Assembly (NCBI RefSeq): GCF_000732535.1 | Contig: NZ_APNK01000002.1 | Coordinates: forward strand, 286,231 to 350,230 | Direction: 5' to 3' | Source of the DNA: Salinisphaera hydrothermalis C41B8 | GTDB taxonomy: Bacteria; Pseudomonadota; Gammaproteobacteria; Nevskiales; Salinisphaeraceae | DNA length: 64,000 bases | In this document: in pieces, positions 1 to 8,355 of the stretch | How positions within the stretch are numbered: position 1 is the first letter of the stretch | Layout: the number at the start of each line of letters is the position of its first letter | The notes under the pieces: model-generated | What the model was told of the DNA's origin: nothing | The model's database searches: none | What the model saw: only the letters and a program-made list of their open reading frames with translations | Translations under genes and position numbers: made by a program

Positions 1-127
1 ACCCCAGGACAACCGATGGCCGTACTTGCACCACATCACGACTCACCCGCCACGCGGACTGCGTTAGACTGCCGCCTCGGTTTGCTGCGCCCGGGGGTGG
101 ACGGGCGCACGGCTTGGGGGAACTGAC

Positions 128-1351
128 GTGGCCCAACGGCTGGCCTTGTATTTCGATGGACAGAGCGCGGCCTGGCTCGACGAGCAGCAGGGGTTGGCAC
201 GCGGCTCGCTGGATGATTTCGCAGCCACGGCGGACCTCGACGATCACGAGGTTGCGGTCGTCATTCCCGGCGAGGACGTGCTGCTGACCCGCGCGCCGCT
301 GCCGCCGATCCGTTCGGCGGCACGCCGGCTGCAGGCCGCGCGTTACGCCCTTGAGGATCGCCTGGCCGGTCGCGTGGAGCAGCTCCACTTCGCCTTGATC
401 GGCGCGCCCGATCGTGACGGCGAAACGCCGGTCGCGGTGATCGATCTCGATCGCATGACGGCCTTGTGTGACGCGCTCGATACGGCCGGCATCGATGCAG
501 CGCGCATCCTGCCCGATTACATGGCCCTGCCCGCCCCCGATACCGCGACCTGGCAGATCGCCGCCACCGAAGATCGCATCCTGACGCGCACCGACCCCGT
601 CGCCGGCTTTGCCTGCGACGCCGACCTGTGGCCCGTCATCGCGCCGGCGCTGGAAACCCCGGCCTCCGCTACGGTGCGCACGGCGGATACCGGGCGGGCC
701 CGGCGACTGCTCGACATCGACTGGGGTGAACAGGCCGAGGCGCCCGAGGCAGATGTTGTCGGCTTCCCGGATGCGGACGCCCTGTTGGCGAGCCTTCTGG
801 CCCAGCCCGAGGCCCTACGCGGAGCGGTGAATCTGCGCCAGGGCGCGTTCGCGCGGCGGTCGCAGTTTCAGTCGCAGTGGCGACCGTTGGTACTGACCGG
901 CGCCCTGGCGGCCACGTGGCTCGTCGTGGCAATCGTCGCGCGCGGGATCGAGACCTGGCAGCTCGACCAACGCATCGATGCGCTTCATCAGCAAACCCTG
1001 GCAGCTTTCCACGACGCTTTTCCCGGGGTGCAGAACATCAACGATCTGCGGGTGCAGGCCGAGCAAGGCATTCAACAACTTCGGGGCACCGGTGGCGCTG
1101 GCGGCCTGTTTCCGCTGGTGCAAGCCGTCGCGGCCGTTGCCGGTCAGACCGACGATCTGCAAGTACAGTCCATGCAATATCGCAACGGCAAGCTCGGCCT
1201 GAGCCTTAACGGCAAGAACGTGCAGTCGGTGGAAACGCTGCGTGCGGGCTTTGCCCAACGCAACGGCATCCAGCTTTCGGTCCAGAGCGCGGACGCCAGT
1301 GCTTCGGGTGTCCAGATCCAGGCGACGGTCAGCCAGGGAGCGAGCTCGTGA
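128..1351 (+). CDS. gspL: Type II secretion system protein GspL
   Basis: GspL is the inner-membrane platform subunit that links the cytoplasmic ATPase GspE to the pseudopilus assembly machinery. The 407-residue product has the family layout: an actin-like cytoplasmic domain (about 1-250), one membrane segment (about 254-274, core LVLTGALAATWLVVAIVA) and a periplasmic ferredoxin-like domain to the end. The start is GTG at 128; no better in-frame ATG lies nearby. The stop overlaps the gspM start by 4 bases (GTGA), and gspN follows in the same way. Upstream gsp genes would lie left of the window. Family length is about 380-410, so it appears complete. Confidence 0.9.
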   Translation: MAQRLALYFDGQSAAWLDEQQGLARGSLDDFAATADLDDHEVAVVIPGEDVLLTRAPLPPIRSAARRLQAARYALEDRLAGRVEQLHFALIGAPDRDGETPVAVIDLDRMTALCDALDTAGIDAARILPDYMALPAPDTATWQIAATEDRILTRTDPVAGFACDADLWPVIAPALETPASATVRTADTGRARRLLDIDWGEQAEAPEADVVGFPDADALLASLLAQPEALRGAVNLRQGAFARRSQFQSQWRPLVLTGALAATWLVVAIVARGIETWQLDQRIDALHQQTLAAFHDAFPGVQNINDLRVQAEQGIQQLRGTGGAGGLFPLVQAVAAVAGQTDDLQVQSMQYRNGKLGLSLNGKNVQSVETLRAGFAQRNGIQLSVQSADASASGVQIQATVSQGASS

Positions 1352-1851
1352 ACGCGGTCAAGGAATGGTTCTACGGCCTGGCCCCGCGCGAACGGGTCAT
1401 GGTGTCCGCGGCCGCCGTCATGGTGTTGATCGCCATCTTCTATTACGGCCTGTGGCATCCGTTGAACACCGCGCTGGCCAACGCGCGCGAACAGGTCACG
1501 GCCGAATCGAATCAGGCGCGCTGGATGCTCGGTATCCGCAACGAGGCCCAGCTGTTGCGCTCGTCCACGCACCACAGCGAACCCAAGGGCCAGAACGAAT
1601 CGTTGCTCTCGATCGTGGATTCCACCAGCCGCGCCAACAACCTCGGTGGCGCCGTCACCCATATTCAACCCAAAAACGACGACGAAGCGACCGTCACCCT
1701 CGACAAGGCCAACTTCAACCGCATGCTGTTCTGGCTCCGGACGCTACAAACCGATTATGGGGTGGTCGCCAGCGAAGCCACCATCTCGCGGGCCCAGGAT
1801 GCGCCCGGCCAAGTCGAAGCACGCCTGACCCTCGTGCGAGGGGGGCAATGA
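1348..1851 (+). CDS. gspM: Type II secretion system protein GspM
   Basis: GspM is the bitopic inner-membrane partner of GspL. This 167-residue protein has a short cytoplasmic N-terminus with the Pro-Arg-Glu-Arg stretch common in GspM (APRERVMV), one membrane helix (about residues 18-40, VSAAAVMVLIAIFYYGLW) and a periplasmic alpha/beta domain rich in Asn, Gln and Arg. The start is GTG at 1348, overlapping gspL. The stop overlaps the gspN ATG. Size, topology and position between gspL and gspN all fit. Sequence conservation in GspM is low, so the call leans on context as well as topology. Confidence 0.88.
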   Translation: MNAVKEWFYGLAPRERVMVSAAAVMVLIAIFYYGLWHPLNTALANAREQVTAESNQARWMLGIRNEAQLLRSSTHHSEPKGQNESLLSIVDSTSRANNLGGAVTHIQPKNDDEATVTLDKANFNRMLFWLRTLQTDYGVVASEATISRAQDAPGQVEARLTLVRGGQ

Positions 1852-2606
1852 TGAACTGGCGGATCATGCGTTTCGTGATCGTCGGCGTGGTCGCTTTCGT
1901 CGTCGGGCTGGTCACTTATTTGCCGGCGTCGCTGGTCGCCGGGTGGGTCGCCGATGACACACCGGTCCACCTGCAAGGCGTTTCCGGCACCCTTTTGGAC
2001 GGCCAGGCCGCCTATGCCTCGCTGCCCAACGGCGCGCTCAATAACGTGCGCTGGAACGTCCATCCCATGACGTTCCTGTTGGGCCGCGTGTCGGCCACGG
2101 TGCGGGCCGACAGCGATCTCGGTCATATCGAGGGGCAGATTCATCGCAGCATCTTCGGCCGTAATACGCTGGACAACGTTCAGGGCGAAGCCACCATCGG
2201 CTGGCTCTCGGGGCTCGCCGGCTATACCTTCGTTCCCGTGTCGGGCCGGATCGGTCTGGATCTGGATCACGTGACGTTCGACGACAATCTCGACGTCAGC
2301 GCCCTCGACGGCACGATCCAACTCACCAACAGTCGCTGGGAACTGCTCAACCCGCCGCTCAAACTGGGACGTTTCGAAGCCAAACTGGACCGCGGCGACC
2401 AGGGTATCCAGGCTCGTATACTCGACAGCACGGGGCCGCTGGCACTCACCGGCGATGTGCAACTCTCCGATAACCGTCGCTACGACCTGAACGTCAAGCT
2501 ACGGGCCCGCGCGGGCGCCGATGATCGTCTCAAGCAGATCCTGCAACAGATCGGCCAACCGGACAGTCAGGGCTGGTACCACATCCAGGAACGCGGCTCG
2601 CTTTAG
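1848..2606 (+). CDS. gspN: Type II secretion system protein GspN
   Basis: GspN is an optional T2SS component found at the end of many gsp operons. I take the ATG at 1848, which overlaps the gspM stop (ATGATGA), giving 252 residues; the open frame runs further upstream only as a shadow of gspL/gspM. The protein has an N-terminal membrane anchor (about residues 6-26, FVIVGVVAFVVGLVTYLPAS) followed by a beta-rich periplasmic domain with the family-typical VHLQGVSGTLLDG and NVRWNVHP segments near the start. Its exact role in secretion is not settled in the literature. It ends the operon; cfa follows on the other strand. Confidence 0.87.
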   Translation: MMNWRIMRFVIVGVVAFVVGLVTYLPASLVAGWVADDTPVHLQGVSGTLLDGQAAYASLPNGALNNVRWNVHPMTFLLGRVSATVRADSDLGHIEGQIHRSIFGRNTLDNVQGEATIGWLSGLAGYTFVPVSGRIGLDLDHVTFDDNLDVSALDGTIQLTNSRWELLNPPLKLGRFEAKLDRGDQGIQARILDSTGPLALTGDVQLSDNRRYDLNVKLRARAGADDRLKQILQQIGQPDSQGWYHIQERGSL

Positions 2607-2758
2607 GGCCTATTGAGGTTTCCTCGACCCCTGCAGCAAGCGAGAACACTGTTCGCCGGCAATACCGCGTTATAAACACTGTTGCTCGTCGCCTAAGCGA
2701 TGCCGTCACACGCCTCGCGGGCCGTGTTTGACGGAACCCGCGGGCGCATGAGCCTTTT

Positions 2759-3991
2759 TCAGCCCGCGGCGCTCATCGAGTGAGGCGCCACCGCAGCGGT
2801 CTCGTCCTGCTCATCCTCGCGATACAGATAATCACGGGTCAGCGGCACGATGTCGTTCTGATGCGCGAGCTGTACGTGATAAACCACCAGATCACCGTAA
2901 CGGAAGATTGCTTCGCAGCCCAGCAGGTAGAACTCCCACATCCGACAGAAGCGTTCGCCCAGCCGTTCGCGGAACACATCGCGCTGCGCCTGGAACCGCT
3001 CGTTCCACGCGGCCAGCGTACGGGCGTAGTGCAGTCGCCACACTTCGAGGTCGGACAAGCACATCCCCGTCTTTTCGATGCAGGGCGCGAAATCCGATAG
3101 CGACGGGATGTAACCGCCCGGGAAAATATATTTCTGGATCCAGGTTCGGCTGTCCCGGGGCGGCACCCCGTTGCGAGCGATGAAATGGATCAGGCTGCGC
3201 CCGTCCGGCTTGAGCAACCGCGCCACCTGGTCGAAAAAGGTCTGATACTGCGGCCGGCCGACGTGCTCGAACATCCCGACCGACACGATGGCGTCGTAGC
3301 GGCCCTGATGCTCGCGATAATCCTCCTTGAGGAAGGTCACGCGGTGGCTCAGGCCGAGCGCCTCGGCGCGCTTGCGGGCATGATCGTACTGGTCGTTCGA
3401 CAGCGTCAGGCCGACCACATCGACATCGTATTCGCGGGCCAGAAACAGCGCCATGCCGCCCCAGCCGCAGCCGATGTCCAGTACTTTCTGCCCCGGTTCC
3501 AGCAACAGCTTACGGCCGATATGCGCCAGCTTGGCGCGCTGGGCCTCGTCCAGCGACATGTCGTCGCGTTCGAAATAGCCGCAGGAATACTGCATTTCCG
3601 GATCGAGGAAACGCTGGAAAAGCTCGTTGTCGATGTCGTAGTGATGCTGGACGTTGCGCTCGGAACGCATGCGATTGTTCATTTCCGATACGCCGCGAAA
3701 CGCCCGCCGGGCGAGATCCACCAGTCGATTCGACTCGAAATTGTTGGCGTTGGCGAAATACAGTTGAAACACGGCCTGTAGCCCGCCTTCGCCGGGCCAC
3801 CAGTCGCCGTCCATATACGCTTCGCCGAAGGCCATCTCCGGGTCGGCCATCAAGCGCGTGATCACTTTGCGATTCCGCAGATGAACATGCGCGACCGGCT
3901 CGCCCGAACCGTAACGCGCCTGTTGACCGTCGGCATGGTGGAGAACCAGGGTGCCTCGGCTGATGAAACGCTCGAACAGACTACTCTTCAC
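2759..3991 (-). CDS. cfa: Cyclopropane-fatty-acyl-phospholipid synthase
   Basis: This enzyme transfers a methylene from S-adenosylmethionine to the double bond of unsaturated acyl chains in membrane phospholipids, usually under stress or on entry to stationary phase. The 410-residue protein has the SAM motif LDIGCGWGG at about 171-179. It also has the upstream YSCGYF segment (Cys137) and the downstream EHVG and YIFPGGYIPS motifs typical of Cfa. Full length matches the family (about 380-430). It is transcribed away from the pterin-like cluster starting at 4158, and the two share a 166-base divergent promoter region. Confidence 0.95.
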   Translation of the reverse strand: MKSSLFERFISRGTLVLHHADGQQARYGSGEPVAHVHLRNRKVITRLMADPEMAFGEAYMDGDWWPGEGGLQAVFQLYFANANNFESNRLVDLARRAFRGVSEMNNRMRSERNVQHHYDIDNELFQRFLDPEMQYSCGYFERDDMSLDEAQRAKLAHIGRKLLLEPGQKVLDIGCGWGGMALFLAREYDVDVVGLTLSNDQYDHARKRAEALGLSHRVTFLKEDYREHQGRYDAIVSVGMFEHVGRPQYQTFFDQVARLLKPDGRSLIHFIARNGVPPRDSRTWIQKYIFPGGYIPSLSDFAPCIEKTGMCLSDLEVWRLHYARTLAAWNERFQAQRDVFRERLGERFCRMWEFYLLGCEAIFRYGDLVVYHVQLAHQNDIVPLTRDYLYREDEQDETAAVAPHSMSAAG

Positions 3992-4050
3992 GACCCAATC
4001 CCTTTGGCCCGGCTTCAGCCGGCCGAACCCCGTCCAATTATTCCCTTAAA

Positions 4051-4079
4051 ATACAACTTAGGCTGCGTGAGTGTATAGT
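4051..4079. promoter_or_regulatory. Candidate regulatory palindrome in the cfa/cluster divergent promoter
   Basis: The 166-base gap between cfa and the gene at 4158 contains a short AT-rich island. ATACA (4051-4055) and TGTAT (4072-4076) form an inverted repeat, and TATAGT (4074-4079) could be a -10 element for the rightward gene with only a weak -35 16 bases upstream. A TATACA core on the minus strand overlaps the right half. TATACA-like sites are what I recall for MerR-type light regulators of the LitR family, but no such regulator is visible here. Confidence 0.3.
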
Positions 4080-4157
4080 GCAGCCGGGCGCGTCCGCGTC
4101 TAGTCAAGCGCCCGTCGAGGGCTTAGTGTTGATGACCCGCTCCATCGCCCGGTCATC

Positions 4158-5162
4158 ATGACTGCCGATATTGCCCGAGCACTTTGGCTCGTGCCGCCAC
4201 GGCACGCCGAGTTGCGTACCGAGTTTCTGGCCACGCCTGGTAGCGACGAACTGCGCATCCGGACGTGCTTCTCGGCGATCAGTCGGGGCACCGAAACCCT
4301 AGTTTATGACGGTGCTGTGCCGGAAAGCGAATACCAGCGCATGCGCGCGCCGTTTCAGGCCGGCGAGCTGCCGGGCCCGGTCAAGCACGGCTACGCCAAT
4401 GTCGGCGTTGTGGAGGCCGGGCCGGCGGCCTGGCGCGGCCGCTATGTATTCTGTCTTTATCCACACCAGACCCATTACGTCGCGCCCGTGGACGCGGTCA
4501 TATCGGTACCGGTGAACGTCCCTCCCGCGCGCGCGGTGCTCGCGGCCAATATGGAAACCGCGGTCAACGCACTCTGGGACGCCGGACCGCGGATCGGCGA
4601 TCGCGTCAGCGTGGTAGGGGCCGGGGTGATCGGCAGTCTAGTCGCCGGACTGTGTGCCCGCCTGCCCGGCGTCGAGGTCGAACTCGTGGATATCGACAGC
4701 GAGCGCGCCCGAATCGCCACGGCGCTCGGCGCGGTTTTCGCGGCGCCGGATCGCGCGCAACGGGGCCGCGATCTCGTTTTTCATGCCAGCGCGAGCGCCG
4801 CCGGCCTCAACACGGCCCTCGACCTGGCCGGCACCGAAGCCGAAGTCATTGAACTAAGCTGGTTCGGAAGCCATCCGACGACGGTCGCACTCGGCGGCGC
4901 TTTCCATTCCCAGCGTCTGACGCTGCGGGCCAGCCAGGTCGGTACCGTATCGCCGGCCCGCGCCGCCCGCTGGGATCATGGCCGCCGCCTGGCTCTGGCA
5001 CTCGAGCTGTGTGCCGATCCCCGATTCGACGTATTGTTCGCCGTGGATGCCGCGTTCGACGACTTGCCCGCCGTGATGGCGCGGCTGGCCGAGTCGACCG
5101 ATCGTACGCTGTGTCAGCGTATCGTCTACTCCGAGACTCAGGATTCGTCATGTTCCACCTGA
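4158..5162 (+). CDS. Zinc-less medium-chain dehydrogenase/reductase family protein
   Basis: The 334-residue protein has the MDR (alcohol dehydrogenase-like) fold. A GroES-like N-terminal half is followed by a Rossmann nucleotide-binding motif (VVGAGVIG, about residues 151-158), an acidic residue at the end of the next strand (VELVDIDS) and the C-terminal catalytic half. The usual catalytic and structural zinc cysteines are absent: the loop that normally carries Cys reads SAISRGTETLVYDG, as in zinc-free MDR reductases such as the BchC type. It is probably an NAD(P)H-dependent oxidoreductase; the substrate is unknown. It is the first gene of a tight four-gene operon, its 3' end overlapping the PTPS-like gene by 13 bases. 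Confidence 0.82.
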   Translation: MTADIARALWLVPPRHAELRTEFLATPGSDELRIRTCFSAISRGTETLVYDGAVPESEYQRMRAPFQAGELPGPVKHGYANVGVVEAGPAAWRGRYVFCLYPHQTHYVAPVDAVISVPVNVPPARAVLAANMETAVNALWDAGPRIGDRVSVVGAGVIGSLVAGLCARLPGVEVELVDIDSERARIATALGAVFAAPDRAQRGRDLVFHASASAAGLNTALDLAGTEAEVIELSWFGSHPTTVALGGAFHSQRLTLRASQVGTVSPARAARWDHGRRLALALELCADPRFDVLFAVDAAFDDLPAVMARLAESTDRTLCQRIVYSETQDSSCST

Positions 5163-5548
5163 CCGTGCGCGATCACGTCATGATCGCCCACAGTTTCTCA
5201 AGCCCGACCTTCGGCCCGGCGCAGGCGCTGCACGGCGCCACCTACGTCGTGGATGTCACCTTCTACCGCGAGGCGCTCGACGCCGACGACCTGGTGGTCG
5301 ACATCGGGGCCGCCTCGTCGGCGCTGTCCGCGGTACTCGCCGAATTCAATCTGTGCAACCTGGACGACAATCCGGCCCTGGCCGGCCACAACACGACCAC
5401 CGAATACATGGCCGGCATCATCTTTTCGCGCATGAAGCAGGCCATTGCCGAGGGCCGGCTGGGTGAAAACGCAGCCGGTCTGTCCCGCATGGGCGTGCGC
5501 CTGTCGGAGTCGCATATCGCCTGGGCCGGATACGAGGCCGAACTGTGA
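5150..5548 (+). CDS. Atypical 6-pyruvoyl-tetrahydropterin synthase / QueD family protein
   Basis: The 132-residue protein belongs to the PTPS/QueD family: small T-fold domain, AHSF near the N-terminus, LHGATY in the zinc-site position, an HNTTTEYMA helix matching the substrate-binding Thr-Glu region, and RLSESHIAWAGYE at the C-terminus. Key residues differ from QueD and eukaryotic PTPS. The HGH zinc motif is HGA, the catalytic Cys four residues before it is Ala, and the usual Leu-Asp-His segment reads Phe-Asn-Leu. It is therefore unlikely to do the standard reaction in the standard way. I chose the ATG at 5150, inside the previous gene; longer starts run through that gene. The stop overlaps the GT4 gene by 4 bases. 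Confidence 0.82.
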   Translation: MFHLTVRDHVMIAHSFSSPTFGPAQALHGATYVVDVTFYREALDADDLVVDIGAASSALSAVLAEFNLCNLDDNPALAGHNTTTEYMAGIIFSRMKQAIAEGRLGENAAGLSRMGVRLSESHIAWAGYEAEL

Positions 5549-6603
5549 AATCGACCGTATTCCTGGTTGCGGGCGACCCGGAACAATATACCGGCGGCTA
5601 TATCTACGACGCCCGGATCACGCGCGCCATGACGGCCGCCGGGCGCCCGATCGAGACTATCGGACTGGCCGGGCAGTTTCCTGAAGCTAACGCGGCTGCC
5701 GCGGACGCGCTGGGCGCTGCCCTCGCGGCGCGAGCCGATGGCCAAACGGTGATCGTGGACGGGCTTGTGTTCGGCGCCCTGCCCGACGTCATCGAACGCG
5801 AATCCCAGCGCTTGCGGCTGGTGGCCCTCGTCCATCATCCGCTGGCCGACGAATCCGGCATCGACGGCGCGTTGGCCGATCGTTTGTTCGCCAGCGAACG
5901 CCGCGCGCTCGCCCACGCAGCCCACGTGATCGTGACCAGCGCCTTCACTGCACGGCGTCTTGTCGCGGCCTACGGCGTCGCACGCCACGATCTCGATATC
6001 GTCCAACCGGGGCTGGACAAGCCCGCACAGCTCGCGCCGCGAACCCGCACCGATACGCCGCGCCTGCTCTGTGTGGCCAGCCTCATTCCGCGCAAGGGCC
6101 ATACCGTGCTGATCGAAGCGCTGGCTCAGCTCACCGATCTCGACTGGCGCTGCGACTGCATCGGCGACATCGAGCGCGACCCGGACTGCGTGAATGACGT
6201 CCGTCAGGCCATCGAACGCCATGGGCTCGGGGCGCGCGTACATCTGACCGGCAGCCGCCCGCCAGCCACGCTCTCGGCCGCCTATACCGGCGCCGACCTG
6301 TTCGTACTGCCCTCTTATTACGAGGGCTACGGCATGGTCGTGACGGAAGCCCTGGCCCACGGCCTGCCGGTGATCACGACTACTGGAGGCGCACTCGCCG
6401 ACACCCTGCCCGACGACGCCGGCGTCGCCGTCCCGCCCGGCGACGCCGAAATGCTCGCCGACAGTCTGCGTCGACTGCTATCGGACCCCGAGGCATACGA
6501 TGCCCTCGCGGCCGGAGCAAAGCGTGCGGCAGCCGCTCTGCCCGACTGGGATCAGGCGGGGGCGCGCTTTGCCGGCGTGCTCGATCGCATCGAACGCGCA
6601 TGA
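5545..6603 (+). CDS. GT4-family glycosyltransferase
   Basis: The 352-residue protein has the GT-B fold of family GT4. The C-terminal half shows the donor-binding region SLIPRKGHTVLIEAL (from about residue 178) and the E-x7-E motif in YEGYGMVVTEALAHG (about residues 258-272). GTGGALADTLP follows, then a helical tail. GT4 enzymes transfer a sugar from a nucleotide-sugar donor with retention. Its location between a pterin-synthase homologue and a methyltransferase, with 4-base overlaps on both sides, suggests that it glycosylates a small molecule made by the cluster rather than a cell-surface glycan. That is inference. Confidence 0.88.
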   Translation: MKSTVFLVAGDPEQYTGGYIYDARITRAMTAAGRPIETIGLAGQFPEANAAAADALGAALAARADGQTVIVDGLVFGALPDVIERESQRLRLVALVHHPLADESGIDGALADRLFASERRALAHAAHVIVTSAFTARRLVAAYGVARHDLDIVQPGLDKPAQLAPRTRTDTPRLLCVASLIPRKGHTVLIEALAQLTDLDWRCDCIGDIERDPDCVNDVRQAIERHGLGARVHLTGSRPPATLSAAYTGADLFVLPSYYEGYGMVVTEALAHGLPVITTTGGALADTLPDDAGVAVPPGDAEMLADSLRRLLSDPEAYDALAAGAKRAAAALPDWDQAGARFAGVLDRIERA

Positions 6604-7457
6604 AAGCCCCTCTCCCGGCCGATGGCTCCCGATTCACCGGTGACTGGCTGTCGCTACGCGAAGCGATGGATCATCGCAGCCGAGCACACGGGCTCGCCGG
6701 GTTCGCGGCCCACTACTTGGCGGCCCGTTGCGGCCCCCGGCGCGCCCGCGTCATCGATCTCGGTGCCGGCAGCGGCTCCAATCTGCGTTATCTGAAGCCT
6801 CGCCTGGGCGGCCGGATCGACTGGCATCTGCTCGATCAGGATCGCGACCTGTTGAACGCGGCCGTTCGCGATGCGCCGAAAGGAGCGGAAGACGACGACC
6901 ACCACATCGCCGCCGAAGTATTCGATCTGCGCGGCCCGCTGGCGCCGAGGCTCGCGGGCGCCGATCTGGTGACGGCCTCGGCATTGCTCGATCTCGTATC
7001 GGCCGACTGGGTGTCGCGTTTCATAGACGCCTGCGCCACGGCCCGCGCTGCGGTGCTGATCGCCGTCAGTATCGACGGCCGCCTCGAATTCACCGATGTC
7101 GACCCGAGCGACGCGCTCGTGCGTCGCGCCCTCGCCCGCGACCAGGCGCGCGACAAGGGGCTGGGCCCGGCACTCGGCGCCGCTGCGCCCGGGGTTTTGA
7201 TCGACGCGCTAACCCGGCGGGGTTATGCAATCACCGTGCAACCGAGCGACTGGCATATCGACGCCACCGATGCCGAGCTGGCACGCGCGCTCATCACGGG
7301 CTGGCGCGACGCGGCCATAAGTCAGTGTCCGGCTGAAGCTGGGCGAATCCGCGGCTGGGCCGAGCAGCGCATCGATGGCATCGTCACGGGCGCGAGCGCA
7401 TTACGGGTCGGCCATGTCGACATTCTAGGGCTGCCGGGGCGCGAGCCGTTGGGCTGA
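6600..7457 (+). CDS. Class I SAM-dependent methyltransferase
   Basis: The 285-residue protein carries a clear SAM-binding motif I (VIDLGAGSGSNLRYL, about residues 50-64) followed by an acidic residue after strand 2 (DWHLLDQD). It has the motif IV region ADLVTASALLDLVS. The substrate cannot be read from the sequence. The start ATG overlaps the stop of the glycosyltransferase gene (ATGA), so it is co-translated as the last gene of the four-gene operon that begins at 4158. It ends one base before the convergent RibD-like gene. The neighbours suggest O- or N-methylation of a pterin- or pyrimidine-like product or its sugar. Confidence 0.85.
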   Translation: MKAPLPADGSRFTGDWLSLREAMDHRSRAHGLAGFAAHYLAARCGPRRARVIDLGAGSGSNLRYLKPRLGGRIDWHLLDQDRDLLNAAVRDAPKGAEDDDHHIAAEVFDLRGPLAPRLAGADLVTASALLDLVSADWVSRFIDACATARAAVLIAVSIDGRLEFTDVDPSDALVRRALARDQARDKGLGPALGAAAPGVLIDALTRRGYAITVQPSDWHIDATDAELARALITGWRDAAISQCPAEAGRIRGWAEQRIDGIVTGASALRVGHVDILGLPGREPLG

Positions 7458-7458
7458 C

Positions 7459-8283
7459 TCAACCGGGCGCGTTCGCGCGCAGATCCAGGTCATAGAGGCG
7501 GTCGTCACCCAGCGGGTAAGACCGACACGCCGGCCGGCGCGCGTCGTGCAGCGTCTCGATCTCGGCCAGCGCCAGCGCGGGGCGACCGGAGCCGATCAAC
7601 AGGGGCGCGACGACCGTATGCAAACGATCGATACAGTCGGCGTCGATGAAGCGCGAGATCGTCACGCCGCCGCCTTCGACCAGCACCCGATGCAAGCCGC
7701 GGGCCGCCAGCGCCGCTAACAAACGATGCGGCAAGTCCGCTGCACCGGTGGCATCGATGCGGAGCGCCATCGCGCCCGGCGCGGCGTCGCGCTCATCATT
7801 CACGACATGCCACGTCGGTGGCCCATGATCGCGAAACAACCGGCGATCCCGCGACACCCGTCCGCGCGGATCGAGCACCACGCGAACCGGATGCTCGCCC
7901 TCGACGTGGCGTACCGTGAGTTGCGGATCGTCGGCCTCGACCGTGCCCGCGCCCACGATCACTGCATCCACCAGCGCCCGCAGCCGGTGCAGATGCATCC
8001 GGCTTGCTTCGCCGGTGACATAATGCGAATGGCCGCTCGCGGTGGCGATACGACCGTCCAGGCTTTGCCCGAGCTGGGCGATGACGATCGCCCGCGGGCC
8101 GTAGGCCACCGGCAGCAAACTGTCGAACAGCTGCGCCGCGTCATCGTCTACGGCAGTCTGTGCTGACCAGCGCCCGCCCGGCTCGACGACGAGCCGGTCG
8201 TCGACCTGCCACGGACCCGAGGCGTTGCGCTCGCGCGCATCGCGGATCACGCGCCAGGCGTACTTGGAATCGATAACTGGCAT
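7459..8283 (-). CDS. RibD C-terminal (reductase) family protein
   Basis: The 274-residue protein contains one RibD-C domain, which in riboflavin synthesis reduces the ribosyl side chain of a diaminopyrimidinone phosphate with NAD(P)H. Diagnostic segments are GQSLDGRIATASGHS (from about residue 72), HLHRLRALVDAVIVGAGT, DDPQLTVR (about 118-125) and LVEGGG near the end. The RibD deaminase domain with its zinc HAE/PCxxC motifs is missing; instead there is a ~60-residue N-terminal extension of unknown role. It is transcribed divergently from the GTP cyclohydrolase II gene, 72 bases away. It most likely acts on a cyclohydrolase-derived pyrimidine intermediate. Confidence 0.85.
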   Translation of the reverse strand: MPVIDSKYAWRVIRDARERNASGPWQVDDRLVVEPGGRWSAQTAVDDDAAQLFDSLLPVAYGPRAIVIAQLGQSLDGRIATASGHSHYVTGEASRMHLHRLRALVDAVIVGAGTVEADDPQLTVRHVEGEHPVRVVLDPRGRVSRDRRLFRDHGPPTWHVVNDERDAAPGAMALRIDATGAADLPHRLLAALAARGLHRVLVEGGGVTISRFIDADCIDRLHTVVAPLLIGSGRPALALAEIETLHDARRPACRSYPLGDDRLYDLDLRANAPG

Positions 8284-8355
8284 TATACGCAGCCTTTAAA
8301 CGCGCCTGGACGGCCCTATCGTCCGCGGATTCACGCCAGCCTAAGGCACGGTTGC

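Noticed and set aside
8284..8355. A possible FMN riboswitch ahead of the GTP cyclohydrolase II gene.
   Set aside because: The gap to the divergent RibD-like gene is only 72 bases, too short for the ~140-base FMN aptamer, and no conserved segments are present.
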